NCBI GenBank assembly: GCA_946699065.1 | Contig: CAMPDV010000437.1 | Location: forward strand, 186,001 to 250,000 | DNA: 64,000 bases | Direction: 5' to 3' | Source of the DNA: Loxodes magnus | Lineage: Eukaryota > Ciliophora > Karyorelictea > Loxodida > Loxodidae | Part shown: piece after piece, positions 1-12,347 of the stretch | Layout: each line of letters opens with the position of its first letter | Numbering within the stretch: the first letter of the stretch is position 1 | Program-made: the position numbers and the translations under genes | The notes under the pieces: generated by a model | What the model saw: only the letters and a program-made list of their open reading frames with translations | Told to the model about the DNA's origin: nothing | Database searches by the model: none

Positions 1-360
1 TTCCTATTATCTATTTTCTTTTTCTTATATTTTTAAGGCTAAACTTCTAATTTAATTTATCGTGAATTTCCTGCTAACTTAATTAATAACTTATTAATAT
101 TGACAATTTTTAGCTTCTTGCTTTTAAGTTTTCTACAAATTAGAACAGATCTTCATCCTAAATATTTTGAGAGGTTTCATAAAATTTACTTTTTAAGTTT
201 TATAAAATTCTTCTTATGTTTGAAATTAAGGAATTTATATAGCTTCAAATCAAGATCCTTCTGCTTACTTACCTTTTGCATACTTAAATTCTCTTTATAC
301 ATGAACATTATTTTTTAATCACTGTCTCTTATAGTTGTCCCATTTCTATATTTCACTAAG

Positions 361-700
361 AAAATTTTGTAGCGAAAAATATCAATTTTCACTGAAGAGC
401 AAATAAGCTTCGAATAATTAGTTAAGGGGTTAAGATTCCAGGAAAAGGTAATGAGACTGAAAAAAGATATTTAGAAACTTAAGGACAACTTCAAGAAGTA
501 AGAAGTAATAGAATAAAGACTTATATCGCAAGAACAACCTCGTTACCTTTTGAAATATGCAGCAAAGTCAATTCAGCTAATCTGATAAATAAGAATAGAG
601 AGCGCGTAGCACCTCAATGGCACGCAGCTTTTTAAATTAGTTCTTATCAAATCTTAAGGAGGTCTCCACATACAAACATTCTTTTGAACCACCTGGTCTC
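361..700 (+). CDS. possible coiled-coil coding fragment
   Basis: Reading from 361 with TAA/TAG as Gln gives a charged, helix-prone stretch (ISIFTEEQISFEQLVKGL, then RLKKDIQKLKDNFKKQEVIE) typical of a coiled coil. There is no ATG at its front, and the other frames also look protein-like further on, so neither end is defined. It could be an exon of a gene that begins outside the window or a decayed remnant. I recognise no family. The first 360 bases hold nothing I can support. Confidence 0.25.
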
Positions 701-1393
701 TATAAGGTATATATAGAAATGCTTTCCTAAGATATTTTAAATCCTACCATCTTTCAACCTACTCTTGCTCATATCGCTACCCTCAAATAAGTAAGGCTTA
801 TACATAAAGGACAAATCCTTACTTATCCATGATGGTGTCTATTATGAAGTACTTACAATGTAACCTACACCGGATTACCTACTTGACTAACTAGGGCAGA
901 TCGTCCATTTTTAAAATTATATAATAAGAGTAAACTAAGCAATTCCTTTAAAATAAAATACAAAAATCTGAAAAAAGGTATAAAATACTAAGATTAACAC
1001 TATAAAGAAACTAATTAATCACCTAAAAAATGAAAGAGCACTAATTATCACTCTTGTTTAGCTTCTACTCTTTCATGCTACAACTACATTATACTATTTC
1101 TAAGATATCTGTTGGTCTTATTAGATTTAAGATTGAATTTGAGAAGTTAATAGAATTAGTTTGCGAGTAAATTGAAAAAAGTATTTAAAAATGGATCTGA
1201 AATCTAAGAAAAGAAAATTGATTTACACAAAATTGAGATAACGATAGCAAATTAGTGATTACAAGCAGTTAATAGAAAGTTTGAAATGGAATAATTTAGT
1301 AAAAGATAAATAAAAATATGATATTTAAAAGAAATTTTGATCAAAACTGATAAAATCTAGTTTAGTGAAATAATATCTGCAAAAATTATAGAA

Positions 1394-1900
1394 ATGGGAA
1401 ACAGTACGAAAAACTACAAAGGAGAATAGCGTGATGGAAAAATGCATGGATATGGTATTTATAAACTAGAAGATGGATCAAAATATGAAGGATAATGAAT
1501 AAAAGGGTTTAGAGAAGGTTTGGGAAAAATGAATTATGCAAATGAAGATATTTATTAAGGAGAATGGTTAAAAGATAAATGATAAGGATAAGGAACATAT
1601 AAGTGAAAAAACGGATCAAAATATGAAGGATCTTGAAAAGAAGATGAAAGAGAAGGTAAAGGATTAATGCATTATTCAAATGGAGATAGTTATAAAGGAG
1701 AATGATAGAAAGATAAAAAGCATGGATAAGGTCTATATAAATGAAAAGATGGACGTAATTATGAAGGATAATGAATAGAAAACTTAAAATAAGGTAAAGG
1801 ACAGATGGATAAGGTATATACAAATGAAAAGATGGAAATATATATGAAGGACAATGATAATAAGAATAAATTTTAGGAAAGTAAGCAAAGCTTTATTTCA
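1394..1900 (+). pseudogene. MORN-repeat protein, frame-broken
   Basis: From ATG 1394 the frame encodes tandem MORN repeats (YKGE-x-RDGKMHGYGIY, YEGQWIKGFREGLGKM, YQGEWLKDKWQGQGTY, YEGSWKEDEREGKGLM, YKGEWQKDKKHGQGLY, YEGQWIENLKQGKG). MORN repeats usually bind membrane lipids or scaffold complexes at the cell cortex. The conserved Trp of GEW/GQW is encoded by TGA in several repeats. At about 1801 the repeat pattern stops and resumes at 1804 in another frame (DGQGIYKWKDGNIYEGQW), with about half a repeat missing. No 16-17 nt GT-AG intron fits this break, unlike the other frame changes in the window. I therefore read it as a deletion or frameshift, either a pseudogene or a sequence error. The 3' end is undefined. 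Confidence 0.6.
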
Positions 1901-2335
1901 AGGATGGAGTGTTTTTTGATTCTTTTTACTTTAAAATGAATAAAAAATAGATTTGCAACTAATAGTAAGATATTATTAAGAAATAAAGCTTTAAAAAAAG
2001 ACTTATAGTAAGAGGGATAAAACTAATAATGACTTATATAATAAAGCTAAAATATCCTTAATAATATACTTAGTTTTCTTAAGTTAAAGGATATTTGTAC
2101 TTTATAAAAGACTAATAGCTTCTTCTACTGCTATAATTATAAACTCTAAAATATAAAGATTAAATGTTTTAGTGGAACTATCGATCATATATAAAGCAAA
2201 ATAAAGTGAATAATAAAATAAATATAGAATTAAGATATAATAAAGCTAGTCATTGATTTGAATAACTTATCTCAAAGATTGATAGATTAATTATAAAATT
2301 AGATATATTATAGTATTCTATTTAGATAATGAACT

Positions 2336-5300
2336 AACCTTAAATAAGATAAAAAGGATTAATTATCAGATTTTACTCTTTTATGCTATAAGAAAATCTT
2401 TATACTTTCTACTTTTTTACCTTATTAGAATTTAAAAAACTTAACGCTTCAAGGCTGTTTTAATGATGATGGTTTATATTTTATTGAGATGCTAACTAAT
2501 CTTGAATCTTTAGATTTAAATTCTTATTAATAAGATTAAGGACCTAGTGGCAAATTTTTAACTAAGTATTGTATGCATTTAAATAAAGTTAAAGATCTGA
2601 AACTTAAAAGTGATTAGCTTTAGTAAGCATTTATAAAAGAATATTTGGAATAAAAAGGAAAATTTATCTAGTAACTTAATATTAATGAAACTTAAACCTA
2701 ACTATTTACTTATTTATGTCCTAACTTAACTATTATTGATACTTCAATTCATGGTTCTGCATAGCAAATTCTAGATAAAGGAATAAATCCAGAAAGGTAG
2801 AGTTTAGAGTTAGAAGGGGGTTTTACTTCTGAATGTTTTTAGTAGTAGATATAAGGTAAATATGCTAAACTTAAGAAAGTTAGTATATAAAACTGTGATA
2901 GCTTTAGTGATTAAAATTTGTAGATTCTTTTATAAAATGCAAATAACATCTAGTCACTTAAATTAAAAAGTTTAGTACAACTTACTAATTCTTCTCTGAG
3001 ATAAATAGGTAATTATGGATAGAACTATCAATAAATCAGTCTAATTGACTTAAATCAAATAACACAAGAAACTTTAATTTTTATTTTCTAAGAATGTAAA
3101 AGATTAAAGGCAATAGAGCTTGATTAACTTTTCCAAATCAATGAAGAAATAGTCCAAGTGATGAAGTAGAATAATATATATTTACAAAGTTTATAACTAA
3201 GAAACTTAATATCATAAGGGAATGGAATAGATGAGATATTATAAATTAGTCAGCTAAATTATTTATAACTTAATAGTTTAGACTTAAACAATAGAGATAT
3301 CGCTAAAATACTAAAAAAAGCAACAAGATTACAAACTTTAGATTTATCTGAAACTTAAATCACAAGAAACACATTTCCAATATATGATGAAAATGATTAA
3401 TCTCATTCTATTTACAAAAGGTTAAAAAATTTAAAGGTAACTTTTTAGGATTTCTAACTTTATGAATAGTTTAAGAAAATAAAGGAGAAATATAGAAGAA
3501 TAAAAATATTTAATGGAGATAGAGAAATTTATGCTTTAAATGAAGACCTTAATTTGATTTTGTGAGATTTGGTTTAGGAACTATAATATCTTTTTTATAA
3601 ATAAACTTAAGATATTTTTATAAATTATATAAAAAATGGTTTCTAAAGTATAAATAATTAAGAATAATATTTATCTAATGTTCATTATCTTTTTTAAGGT
3701 TTTAGCACCACTTTGCAAAAATTGTTTTTCAAATTTAATTTTTTTAAATAAAAATCATCAATTTTATATTATTCTACAGTTGGCTAAATATCTAGAATAA
3801 TTAGTAACTTTTTTGAGGTACTAATTATGTTTTAGAATGGAAATATATTTTTTATATTATCTATTTACGAAATCTTTTATATGGACTTTTAGGATTAGTT
3901 TCCATTCAAATGATCATGTAAAAGCTTTTGTTTCTTTAAATTCTTAAATTAATAATTAAAAAAAATCTGGAAATTCCATTCATCACTTTAATTTGGAAAG
4001 TGATCAAACATGTTCCTTGAGATAAATAGAACGGACTACTTTATTTATTTTGGTTTTCTTAGATATTATGCTAATTTTTTCAGTGCGAAATATATAATTT
4101 TTACTCCCATCTATCTAGGTTTATACTTCTTCTAAAAATATTATAAAGTTTATATTACTATGTAAAAATCTAACTGAATGACAATATGAAACTTCTTATA
4201 GGATTGTAGATTTATATTTATATTTTTATTCATTTAAATACTTTTTAATGAAGATGCTAATTAGATTTGTCTCTTTTTTCAAAAATTAACAAGAAAGAGA
4301 GACTTTATCCCTCAAATATTTCATAAAGCTTAAATAAGTTGGGAGATCCTCCAATAAAAGATCAAATATATTCCAGTTTTAAGAACTCAGTCTTATCTCT
4401 TTTGCTGTTTTTAAGGACTTATCAATTTAACTGCAATCTTAATTATTTTTAGCTAAATAAAACTTCCATAGCTAACTTTCCTATTTAAATTACTTCATGC
4501 TAAGTTCAAATACTATTATTATTAGTATTAATTCAAGATCTTGTAATATGAGTTCTGGGACTGAATGTAGTTCAAAGGTTCTCTATCTTTCTTTTATAAA
4601 AAGAATTAGGATTTAAATCTTATACAGCATTTGGAGATTCCTTTTATTGGACTATGTCTTTATTTTCTGATATTTAAATAAAAGTTTTACTATATTAACT
4701 TATTACTCTGTCTTCTACATACTATTATACAGTCTTATCCTATTAGAGATTGAATTGCAGCTATATGGAAATTAATTATTTTATCCTAAAGCTACAAAAC
4801 TTCCTTATATATCTAAACTTTATTTTTCAACTATTTTATTCTTAACTTAATCTATCTACTACTAATATTAGATCTGCTCAGCCTTAAACTAACTCATCAA
4901 TTGATTAATTCTATATCTTTAAGTTGAATATTTTTTAGACTCATTTAAGTAAAAACAATTGTAAGCTTTTTAGTTTTTTTCAGCAATTTTAGCATCTAAT
5001 TACAAGGCCAGATTAACTTAATTTAAAACCACTATTTGTTTTGGTAATGAAATCATCAGTTTAGATATTTTTATTTAGCGTTCTTTTTTCGTTGATAAAT
5101 CTTAGTTATATTAAATAAAATGTTTTATTAATTGATGTTCCAGTTTTATGTTTTGAAGTCCTAAATCTTTCTTGCTTGTAATTGTGATTATAGATGGAAA
5201 ACTAAGTTGCTTTGCTTTTTCTATGATAAGTTAGATTATTTTCTATAAATCTTCAAGTTTATTCCCAATTAGATGTTCTACTTTTAATATATTATTTAAG

Positions 5301-6290
5301 TGATTATAACACTGAAATAGTGTATATTACATTATAAAGATACTATAACTTGATTATACTAATAAAGAGTTAAGTGTTTATCCTTTATAATTATTAAGCT
5401 AATTCAAGTGTAATTTTAGAATATATTCTAAATAGATTTATTTAGCTACTTTCTTAACTATTTAATGGCATTTAATCCTCTTTTAAATTCAGTTTTCTTT
5501 CTCATTTAAAGGAAAGAAAATTTAATCATTTATTTATGAGGTTGGATAATAAATGCGTAAAAAATCCCTTTTATATATATTAGGATTAGATATTCTCCTT
5601 TTTAGCTTTAATTAATTAATAGTTCAAAATAATAGTTTGTCCTTTGGATCTAGCTTATTACTAGTTTCCTTTATCTCTACCTACTTTAGACTTCATATTT
5701 TAAGAGTTTTCTAGTAGCTCAGAAATTCTTAAATCCTTCTTACAGATATTTTGCTCGATGCATAATAAATGGAAATCCTCTCCTTTCAGATCCCGTCTTT
5801 TAGTTTCTTCTCTTACTTGTTTTTTAATTTCTTAATTAGTTAGCTTTTTTATAGCTTTCTGTTCAAAATTGTTAAATAATCAATTTCATTAAAAAATTGA
5901 AAAATAATTTGGAAATTTAATAAGAAGCTAGAAGTTATTGAACAACCTAGATAATTAGATAGTTAAAGTAAAGCACTTGATATTTAGCCTATGAAAGATA
6001 AATAATATAAGCATATAAGCAATTACTACAATTTGTTCATTCTACTTCTTATTTTATACATTTTTGTCCTTTTTACTTTCTTAAGAGACTATATCCTTAG
6101 TTGCTTTAAATAATATGCTTTCTAGAATTAATTTTTTAATAATGCAATTTTTATTTATTTCTCTCAATCAAATAGTTAAAAGAATAATTGATGAAAGCAT
6201 ATTAATATTATCTATATAAAGCAAATCATACATAGCACTATTTTAGAAATTACTTTATTATATGCTTCACTTAACCTAACTATAATAAAT
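2336..6290 (+). CDS. LRR protein reading into a multi-pass membrane protein
   Basis: One uninterrupted frame (TAA/TAG=Gln, TGA=Trp) runs for about 3.9 kb. The first third, to about 3530, is leucine-rich repeats (PYQNLKNLTLQGC, LTNLESLDLNSY, RLQTLDLSETQIT) resembling the other LRR genes here. After about 3560 it becomes a large hydrophobic protein with many predicted membrane spans separated by charged loops (for example QKIKYIPVLRTQSYLFCCFQ and RDWIAAIWKLIILSQSYKTS). A TGA at the junction (LNLIL-TGA-DLVQEL) lies where the paralogous LRR genes stop, so this could be two adjacent genes sharing a frame, but the second part has no in-frame ATG near its start. The LRR start is not resolved. The last in-frame TGA is at 5978-5980, while protein-like sequence continues to about 6290. 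I recognise no named family for the membrane part. Confidence 0.5.
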
Positions 6291-6311
6291 TATTGTATAT
6301 AATATAAAATG

Positions 6312-6725
6312 GATGTCGGCTGTCAGGAGAACAAATAGGTAATATGGTACAGTGTATATTGCATGGCGAGTAATCTCGCACTGGATGCCACCACGGGGAA
6401 GGGTGGATAAGCTTCGTTGAGAATGACCAAATTACCCAGAGGGTTCTCTCTAGCAGTATGAAAGTTTGACTGACGGGCCTTCTAATTAATAACTTAATAA
6501 CTAATTCTTATTTGGACCTTATTCAAGAAGACTGAAGCATTTGTCTCAAGATTCAAGACTAATTTCTAATAAAAAGATTCCCCATTTGGAGAAGCTGAAG
6601 TGACTCTATGGACAAAAAGAATGAAATCAAGCTTTTGAGAATACTTTTCTTAATATTAAATATTAATACTAAAAGAGCTGCATGCCAACGAGGTGCATGC
6701 GCTCTATAATTATATTTATTTATTA
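6312..6725 (+). mobile_element. structured, GC-rich SINE-like element
   Basis: Bases 6312-6480 are far richer in GC than anything nearby. They can fold into a closed structure: CTGTCAG (6320-6326) pairs with CTGACGG (6470-6476), enclosing hairpins GCGAG-TAAT-CTCGC (6366-6379), CCACC/GGTGG (6388-6406) and AGAG-GGTT-CTCT. The 3' end carries an 11-bp hairpin (6674-6705, AGAGC...GCTCT with inner GCATGC pairs) followed by a TTTA-rich tail. The same hairpin-plus-tail ending recurs at 39462-39520 after an unrelated body. A structured RNA body with a shared 3' hairpin and simple-repeat tail is the usual layout of a SINE or another RNA-templated retroelement. A stand-alone structured ncRNA is the alternative. 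I see no RNA family I can name. Confidence 0.45.
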
Positions 6726-6964
6726 TTATTATTACCTATATACATTTAAACTATTCATTCTAGCTATCAAAAAGCAGATAAAGTGTAAATGTAATAATTT
6801 CTAAATTATAATATAATATATTTGAGTTATAATACAGCTAGTAATAAATTAGGGGTAAGTATCATTATTTATGATGCTTAGTTATTTTATCATCTTTGGT
6901 TTTTTTCTTTCACTTATATCATAATTTTCCTATATTAGCTACCTACTAACTATTTATTATAAAA

Positions 6965-9090
6965 TGGAAGAAAAGTTCAAGTATTCAGCATAATATACCT
7001 TAGGTTTTATTGAAAGAAAAGCAGGAAGAGTTGTAAGAATAAGACTCTTCAAGTGAGTGTAGTTAAACTCTTTAGAAAGAAGCCTTATAAGAGGAACAAC
7101 TAGAGATAGAAAGTAATAAGGAAGAATCTGCTTAGAATATAGAAGGATCAGAGAGGAAATATTAGCTAAAATAGTCTTTGTTTTGGAATAGCAAATATAT
7201 CTAGGATTTGCTTACTAAATTTCTAAATCTAAAGGATATAGCTTAGTTATAGTAAGTAAATAGATACTTCTATAATTTTGGCTACTTCTTTAAGAAACTA
7301 GATACTTAAATAATATAAAATGATATTTAAACTACAAAGAGTAAGATAGAATGGTTTTTAAGATAAATAAGTTAATCTGATGTTGAAGCTATTCATCTAT
7401 AAGGAAAGTTATTAGCTCTGAATGTTTGTGTATAAATAGGGAAAAATTTGGAGAAATCTATAATTCATAGAATATCAAAATTAAGAAATCCCTCTCTAAT
7501 GAAACTAAAAGAAGTTGTAATACAAAACTGACCTAATAATAATTTTGATTCCTTGCCTAATCTTTCAAATTTAAAGAGTTTAACGAATATATAAATTAAG
7601 GAAACTTCAATTAAAGAATATAATTTATACTTCATGTAAGAGTTAGTAAATTTGAGGTCGGTGTGTCTTGAAAAAGTTAATTAGATATCAGGTTAGTTTT
7701 TGGTAGACTACTGTTAAAACCTAAAAATAGAAAATCTAGAACTAGATAGTAAAATAATAGATTTCTAAAAGATAAAAGATTATTTAAAAATAAAGGGATA
7801 ATACATTCATAACATTAATATCAACTCTAATACTAAATTAGACGAACTTATTGATTTTTGCCCTAACTTAAATAAAATTGATTTAAGATTTACTAAAGAA
7901 TCTCGCTAACTTTTAGATAAAATTAAAAGGCTAGACCTTTAAAGTTTTAGCATTCGAAATGAGGAATTTTCAGAATAGGCTTTAAGAAATTTATTTGCTT
8001 GTAAGAATTAAAATCTTGAAGTTCTTGAAATTTTAAATAATAATCCATTTAAAAATGATTTTTTCCAACTAATTCTCTAAAGCACTCCTAATATAAAGAG
8101 TCTAAGTTGAACTTAAGACACAGTAATCAATTAAGTTAATAATTAGTAATAGAATGAAGATTAATAAGATATTAGCGCTACTTAGTAGAAGTTACTTTCT
8201 AGACTCGAAAATATTCGTATTAGAAATTTTCACTTATAAAGTGACTAAATTCTAAGATTTCTGCTTTAAATATCTCCTAATATTAGAACTATATAATTGC
8301 ATAACTATCAAGGTAGTAATTAATAAGTAAATAAGCAACCGAAAGAAAATGCTGCAACTTAAATTTCGCACTAATTTTGCTAGCTAGAAAGTATTTAAAT
8401 TTGGTAATAGATTTTGTTAGAGATGAAGCTATCTTAGTTATAATATAAAATTCGCCTAATCTAAAAAGTATATTATTTAAAGGGATGAGTCAAGTTAGAA
8501 ATGAAGTATTTCATTAACTAGGTATTTACACACCTAAATTAGAAAGTATTATTTGGCTAGATGTTAATCATATAACTGATGAAACTCTTAGTTTCGTCTT
8601 TTAAAGCTGCACTATATTAAAAAACATCATAATCAGACAAAACTAGTAAGTATTAAAGAGTAGTTAAATATCATAAAATCTATAAACTTAAGAGCAAGCT
8701 AATATCTCTCTAGGAGTAAGTACTTTCGAATGTAAAATGTGAGTAAAATAAACTATTAAATTATAGCATTTATAGTCATTATGACTAGAGAGACTAGGAT
8801 TAACAAATTAAGATGTAGCTTATATAATAAAAAATTGTCAAAAGATACGAACCTTAAATCTTTAAAATAATGAAGAAATAACGGAAGAAGCATTCCCTCT
8901 TAGAGATGAATCTGGGACTTTATATCCAATTTGAAATAACTTGAGAAGATTGTGCTTAAATTAATGCTGTAAAATAAATACTTAATGAATCATTGAAATG
9001 AGCCAACAATTCAAGAAAATTGTAATATCGTCTGAAAGATAGAAAGAATCAAAGGAAATGGATTTTAATGTTTTAAATACTATTATTTGA
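6965..9090 (+). CDS. F-box/LRR protein
   Basis: This is a probable substrate adaptor for a ubiquitin ligase. After a Gln/Glu-rich N-terminus, an F-box-like helix set (KFLNLKDIAQLQQVNRYFYN, about 7190-7280) is followed by some 550 residues of LRRs (NPSLMKLKEVVIQNW, NLSNLKSLTNIQIKE, NFDSLPNLSNLKSL and others) ending in TLNLQNNEEITEEAFPL and YPIWNNLRRLCLNQCC. The frame changes at 8403. Removing a 17-nt intron, 8404-8420 (GTAATAGATTTTGTTAG), restores it and gives LESIQIW-DEAILVIIQNSPNLKS, a normal LRR. TGA 9088-9090 is the likely stop, matching where the zinc-finger/F-box/LRR paralogue ends. The N-terminal start is uncertain: ATG 6964 is in another frame, and the coding frame continues slightly upstream without an ATG. 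Confidence 0.65.
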
Positions 9091-11300
9091 ATAAAAACTC
9101 TTTATAACTATATATAAGTAATTTTTTATGGTAAACATAGTTAAAGTAACCTTTAATACAAAGATTGCGAAAAATTGATAAAGCAAGTTCTAATTTATTA
9201 ATCTAGTTTGAGAGACTAAAAACTTAAGAGATATACAAAATGCTAAATAAAGTGTCTTCACTTAAATATAGATGGTTTGATTAAAGAAGGAAATATTATA
9301 AAAATAATTAAGCTATTTTTAAATTAATCCTTAAAATATATCTAGGTATTAATTTGCTAAATATAAAAGATCTTTATTGGTTATACTTAATTTAGGTAAT
9401 TTCATATTTTTTTATTTTAACTATCTAATAAAGAAAATTAAGTATCTTATAGTATAGGATTCTTCAAAATCTATAAATATAAGATTTCGTTTTCTTTTTT
9501 TCTAGTTATAATTAATTTAACTTCGAAACATATGGAGTATTTTAGCTCTAGTCGATCTAACTTTTAAGAATCATATGGTCATATCATCCATTTTAGCTTT
9601 ATTTAACTTAAATTTTCAAATATTAAATAATTTTTCTCTTTAAACTAGATTTATATAATAATATCTAATTTCAGTTTTTCTTATTTTAGCTATAAAATAA
9701 TTCCGTAGTTTGATGAATAAGTTTGAAAGGTGCTTTTAGATAAAATATAAGAATATTTAGGAGTTTAGTTATTCACATTTACATAAGAGCAATTTTCTCT
9801 TTTTGTGATATTTAAGTACGTTTAAGTAATGAATGCAACTTAATTTCTTTTTTTAAGTGTATTTTTTCAATCTTATTTACTTTAATATATCTTTCTAATA
9901 TACTAATGCTTTTCACTTTTTACCTGTTTTATTTTATTTATTCATAAAGTTAGAATTTTTTAAAGTTTAGCACATTATTGTATAAATTTTCTAAGGTAGT
10001 TAAGAAAAGCACTAGATCTTAATTTTCTAAGTTTTAAAGTATATTTATTGATTGATTAAGAACTAATAGCATATAAGTAGATATATACTTATACATAATA
10101 CATTAATACTTACTTTATTTAGTTTAAGGTATAATATATCTTTAAGTGTTAATACTTATAATCTATTAATATACTTATATTCAGTTTGCTACTTTAATTA
10201 TCCCTTTTCGTTCAAGTATAGCTATTCATTATATTCTATATGCTATTCCATTCTATCTCTTTATTTGCTATTCTAATTTTTTCCAAAAGGTCAAAATTGA
10301 GAAAACTGTATACATCTCCATGAGATAGTTTTATTGTATTCCTTTACATTTCTAAATATTATGTAGATTATCTTATCTTTGAATACGCATCTTATAATGA
10401 AGATTAGCTAATAATATATCTGCAACAGGAAAATATCTAAATATGCGTTTGTAGTCTCATTAGGTATTTTAGATAGATTAACTAAAGTATAATACACTTT
10501 TACTATCTACATATTTAAGTGATTTCTATAAAGCATTAATATCTTACTCTTTTGTATCTTCTTGCTTCTTTTGACCTATGTGATGAATACCTATTCTCTT
10601 TTTATCTAATTTTCATATAATATTCGATTAAGCTTTTTTATGATATGACTTACAAATAATAAGAGGAAGCTAATAATTTTAAAGATATAAGTTTAAATAA
10701 TAGACTTTTCTTACTTATCTATTTAGAAGCAACTTAATCAGTTATATCATTCCAATATTCATATACATAGTATTTCCTTCCCTTTTTAATTCGCTAGTTA
10801 TGCAATATCCTTTTTATTAAAACTTGATTAGCGTAGATAAACTGAATAAGATACTAGAAGTTATTTAATAAATGTAAATAGCAATGATAATTAGACTAAA
10901 GTATTTAAATAATTAGCTTTTATAAGCTAGGGAAATGATAATGTAAACAATTCTCCTTCCTATTGCTTATAGCTTCTTATATTTATGTAACTATCCTTAG
11001 AAGTTAATAATCCTTATTGCTAGAATATATACATTACTAAATCTATTTTTACATCACTTAACAAGGGATTTGATAAACTTATTTGATTATAACTTCCTAG
11101 CTGCTACTTAGATATATCATATTTAATACAGTTACAGTATTTTATTCTAAGCTTAGTTTAGCTTGCCAGTTATAATAGTCACATACTTATTTCTTGTCAT
11201 TTAGTCCTAAAGCTAAAAGAATCTATAGTAGTTTAATAAAATTGCTTTTCCTTTTGCTTATATCATAGTTGCCTATATAAACTACCAACTAACTATTCTT
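9091..11300. other. intergenic, no gene recognised
   Basis: AT-rich sequence with many short hydrophobic translations in all frames and no motif, intron or compositional signal I can trust. It separates the F-box/LRR gene from its decayed paralogue. Confidence 0.4.
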
Positions 11301-11309
11301 TACTAAATG

Positions 11310-12250
11310 GCTTAAAATACTAGAAGGTAAATAATTTAGCTTAGTGAGAATATAACTTATAAGAAGAGAGACAGGAAGATTAGATTGAATAGAAGCTTGC
11401 AAGTAAGTAAGTTTAAGCTAGTTAGAAATAAATGTAATAAAAGGAACAACTAGAGATAAAGAATAATGAAGAGGAATAGAATTAAAATATAGAGAAGCAT
11501 TAGATTAAATATTAGTAAAACTAGTAGAGTATTTGGAACTTCAAGTACATCTTTGATTAGCTCATTTGATTCTAAATATAAATTATATAGCTTAGTTACA
11601 GTAATCAAATAGACTTTTCTTTAATTTATACTATTCCTTTGAGAGACTCAGTATTTGAAGCCATAAAAATGATTCCTTATGAGCTAGAATAAAGCAGAAT
11701 GAATTTTAAGATAAACAAGTTAGTCAGATGTAGAATGAATAGCTTTAGATGGAAATTATTTGTCTTGAAATGTATGCATATAAATAAGGAATTATTTTGA
11801 GAAATCCATAAATCATAGAACTTCAAAATTTAAAAATCCCTCACTAATAAATCAAAAGAGGGTTGTAAATGCGAGCTGATCTAATAAAAATTTTGATTTC
11901 ATATTTAATCTATCAACTATAAAGAGCTTAATCTGCTTATAAATTTAAGATACTCAAATTAGAGATTAAAACTTAAATTTTATGGTAGCTAGTAAATTTA
12001 AAATCAGTGAAGCTTTAAAGAGTTGAAGAGATAAGCAGTTAATTTTTGTTAGACTACTGTCAAAATCTAAAAATAGAAAATTTATAAATAAGTTGTGTAA
12101 CGATTGAATTCTAAAGAGTTGAAGACTATTAAAAATTAAGGGGTAAAATATTCATAAAGTTAATATAAACTATAATGAAAAATTAAATGACTCTATTGAT
12201 GATTGCCCTAGCTTAAAGAAAATTATATATTTATAGTGAAGATAAGTTAT
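11310..12250 (+). pseudogene. decayed F-box/LRR paralogue
   Basis: This stretch follows the 5' half of the F-box/LRR gene at 6965-9090 at the DNA level. Examples are 11.41-11.55 kb against 7.08-7.20 kb, and 11.69-11.88 kb against 7.35-7.55 kb. Many substitutions and small indels throw the reading frame back and forth. Similarity fades near 12240, at the point equivalent to about 7900 in the intact gene, so the 3' half is missing. I read it as a truncated, non-functional duplicate. The direct orientation and 4.3 kb spacing suggest an old tandem duplication. Confidence 0.55.
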
Positions 12251-12347
12251 GGAGCATTTGGAATTAATTTTATTCCCAAGCTGGCGGTTGCTTAATTTAT
12301 AGTATAGTAAGATGAACTATTGTCTTAAATTGCGTATGAAAAGAATC

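Noticed and set aside
1509-1823. Minus-strand 104-residue open frame rich in Ile/Leu/Tyr
   Set aside because: It is the antisense of the MORN repeats, and its periodicity comes from the MORN codons.
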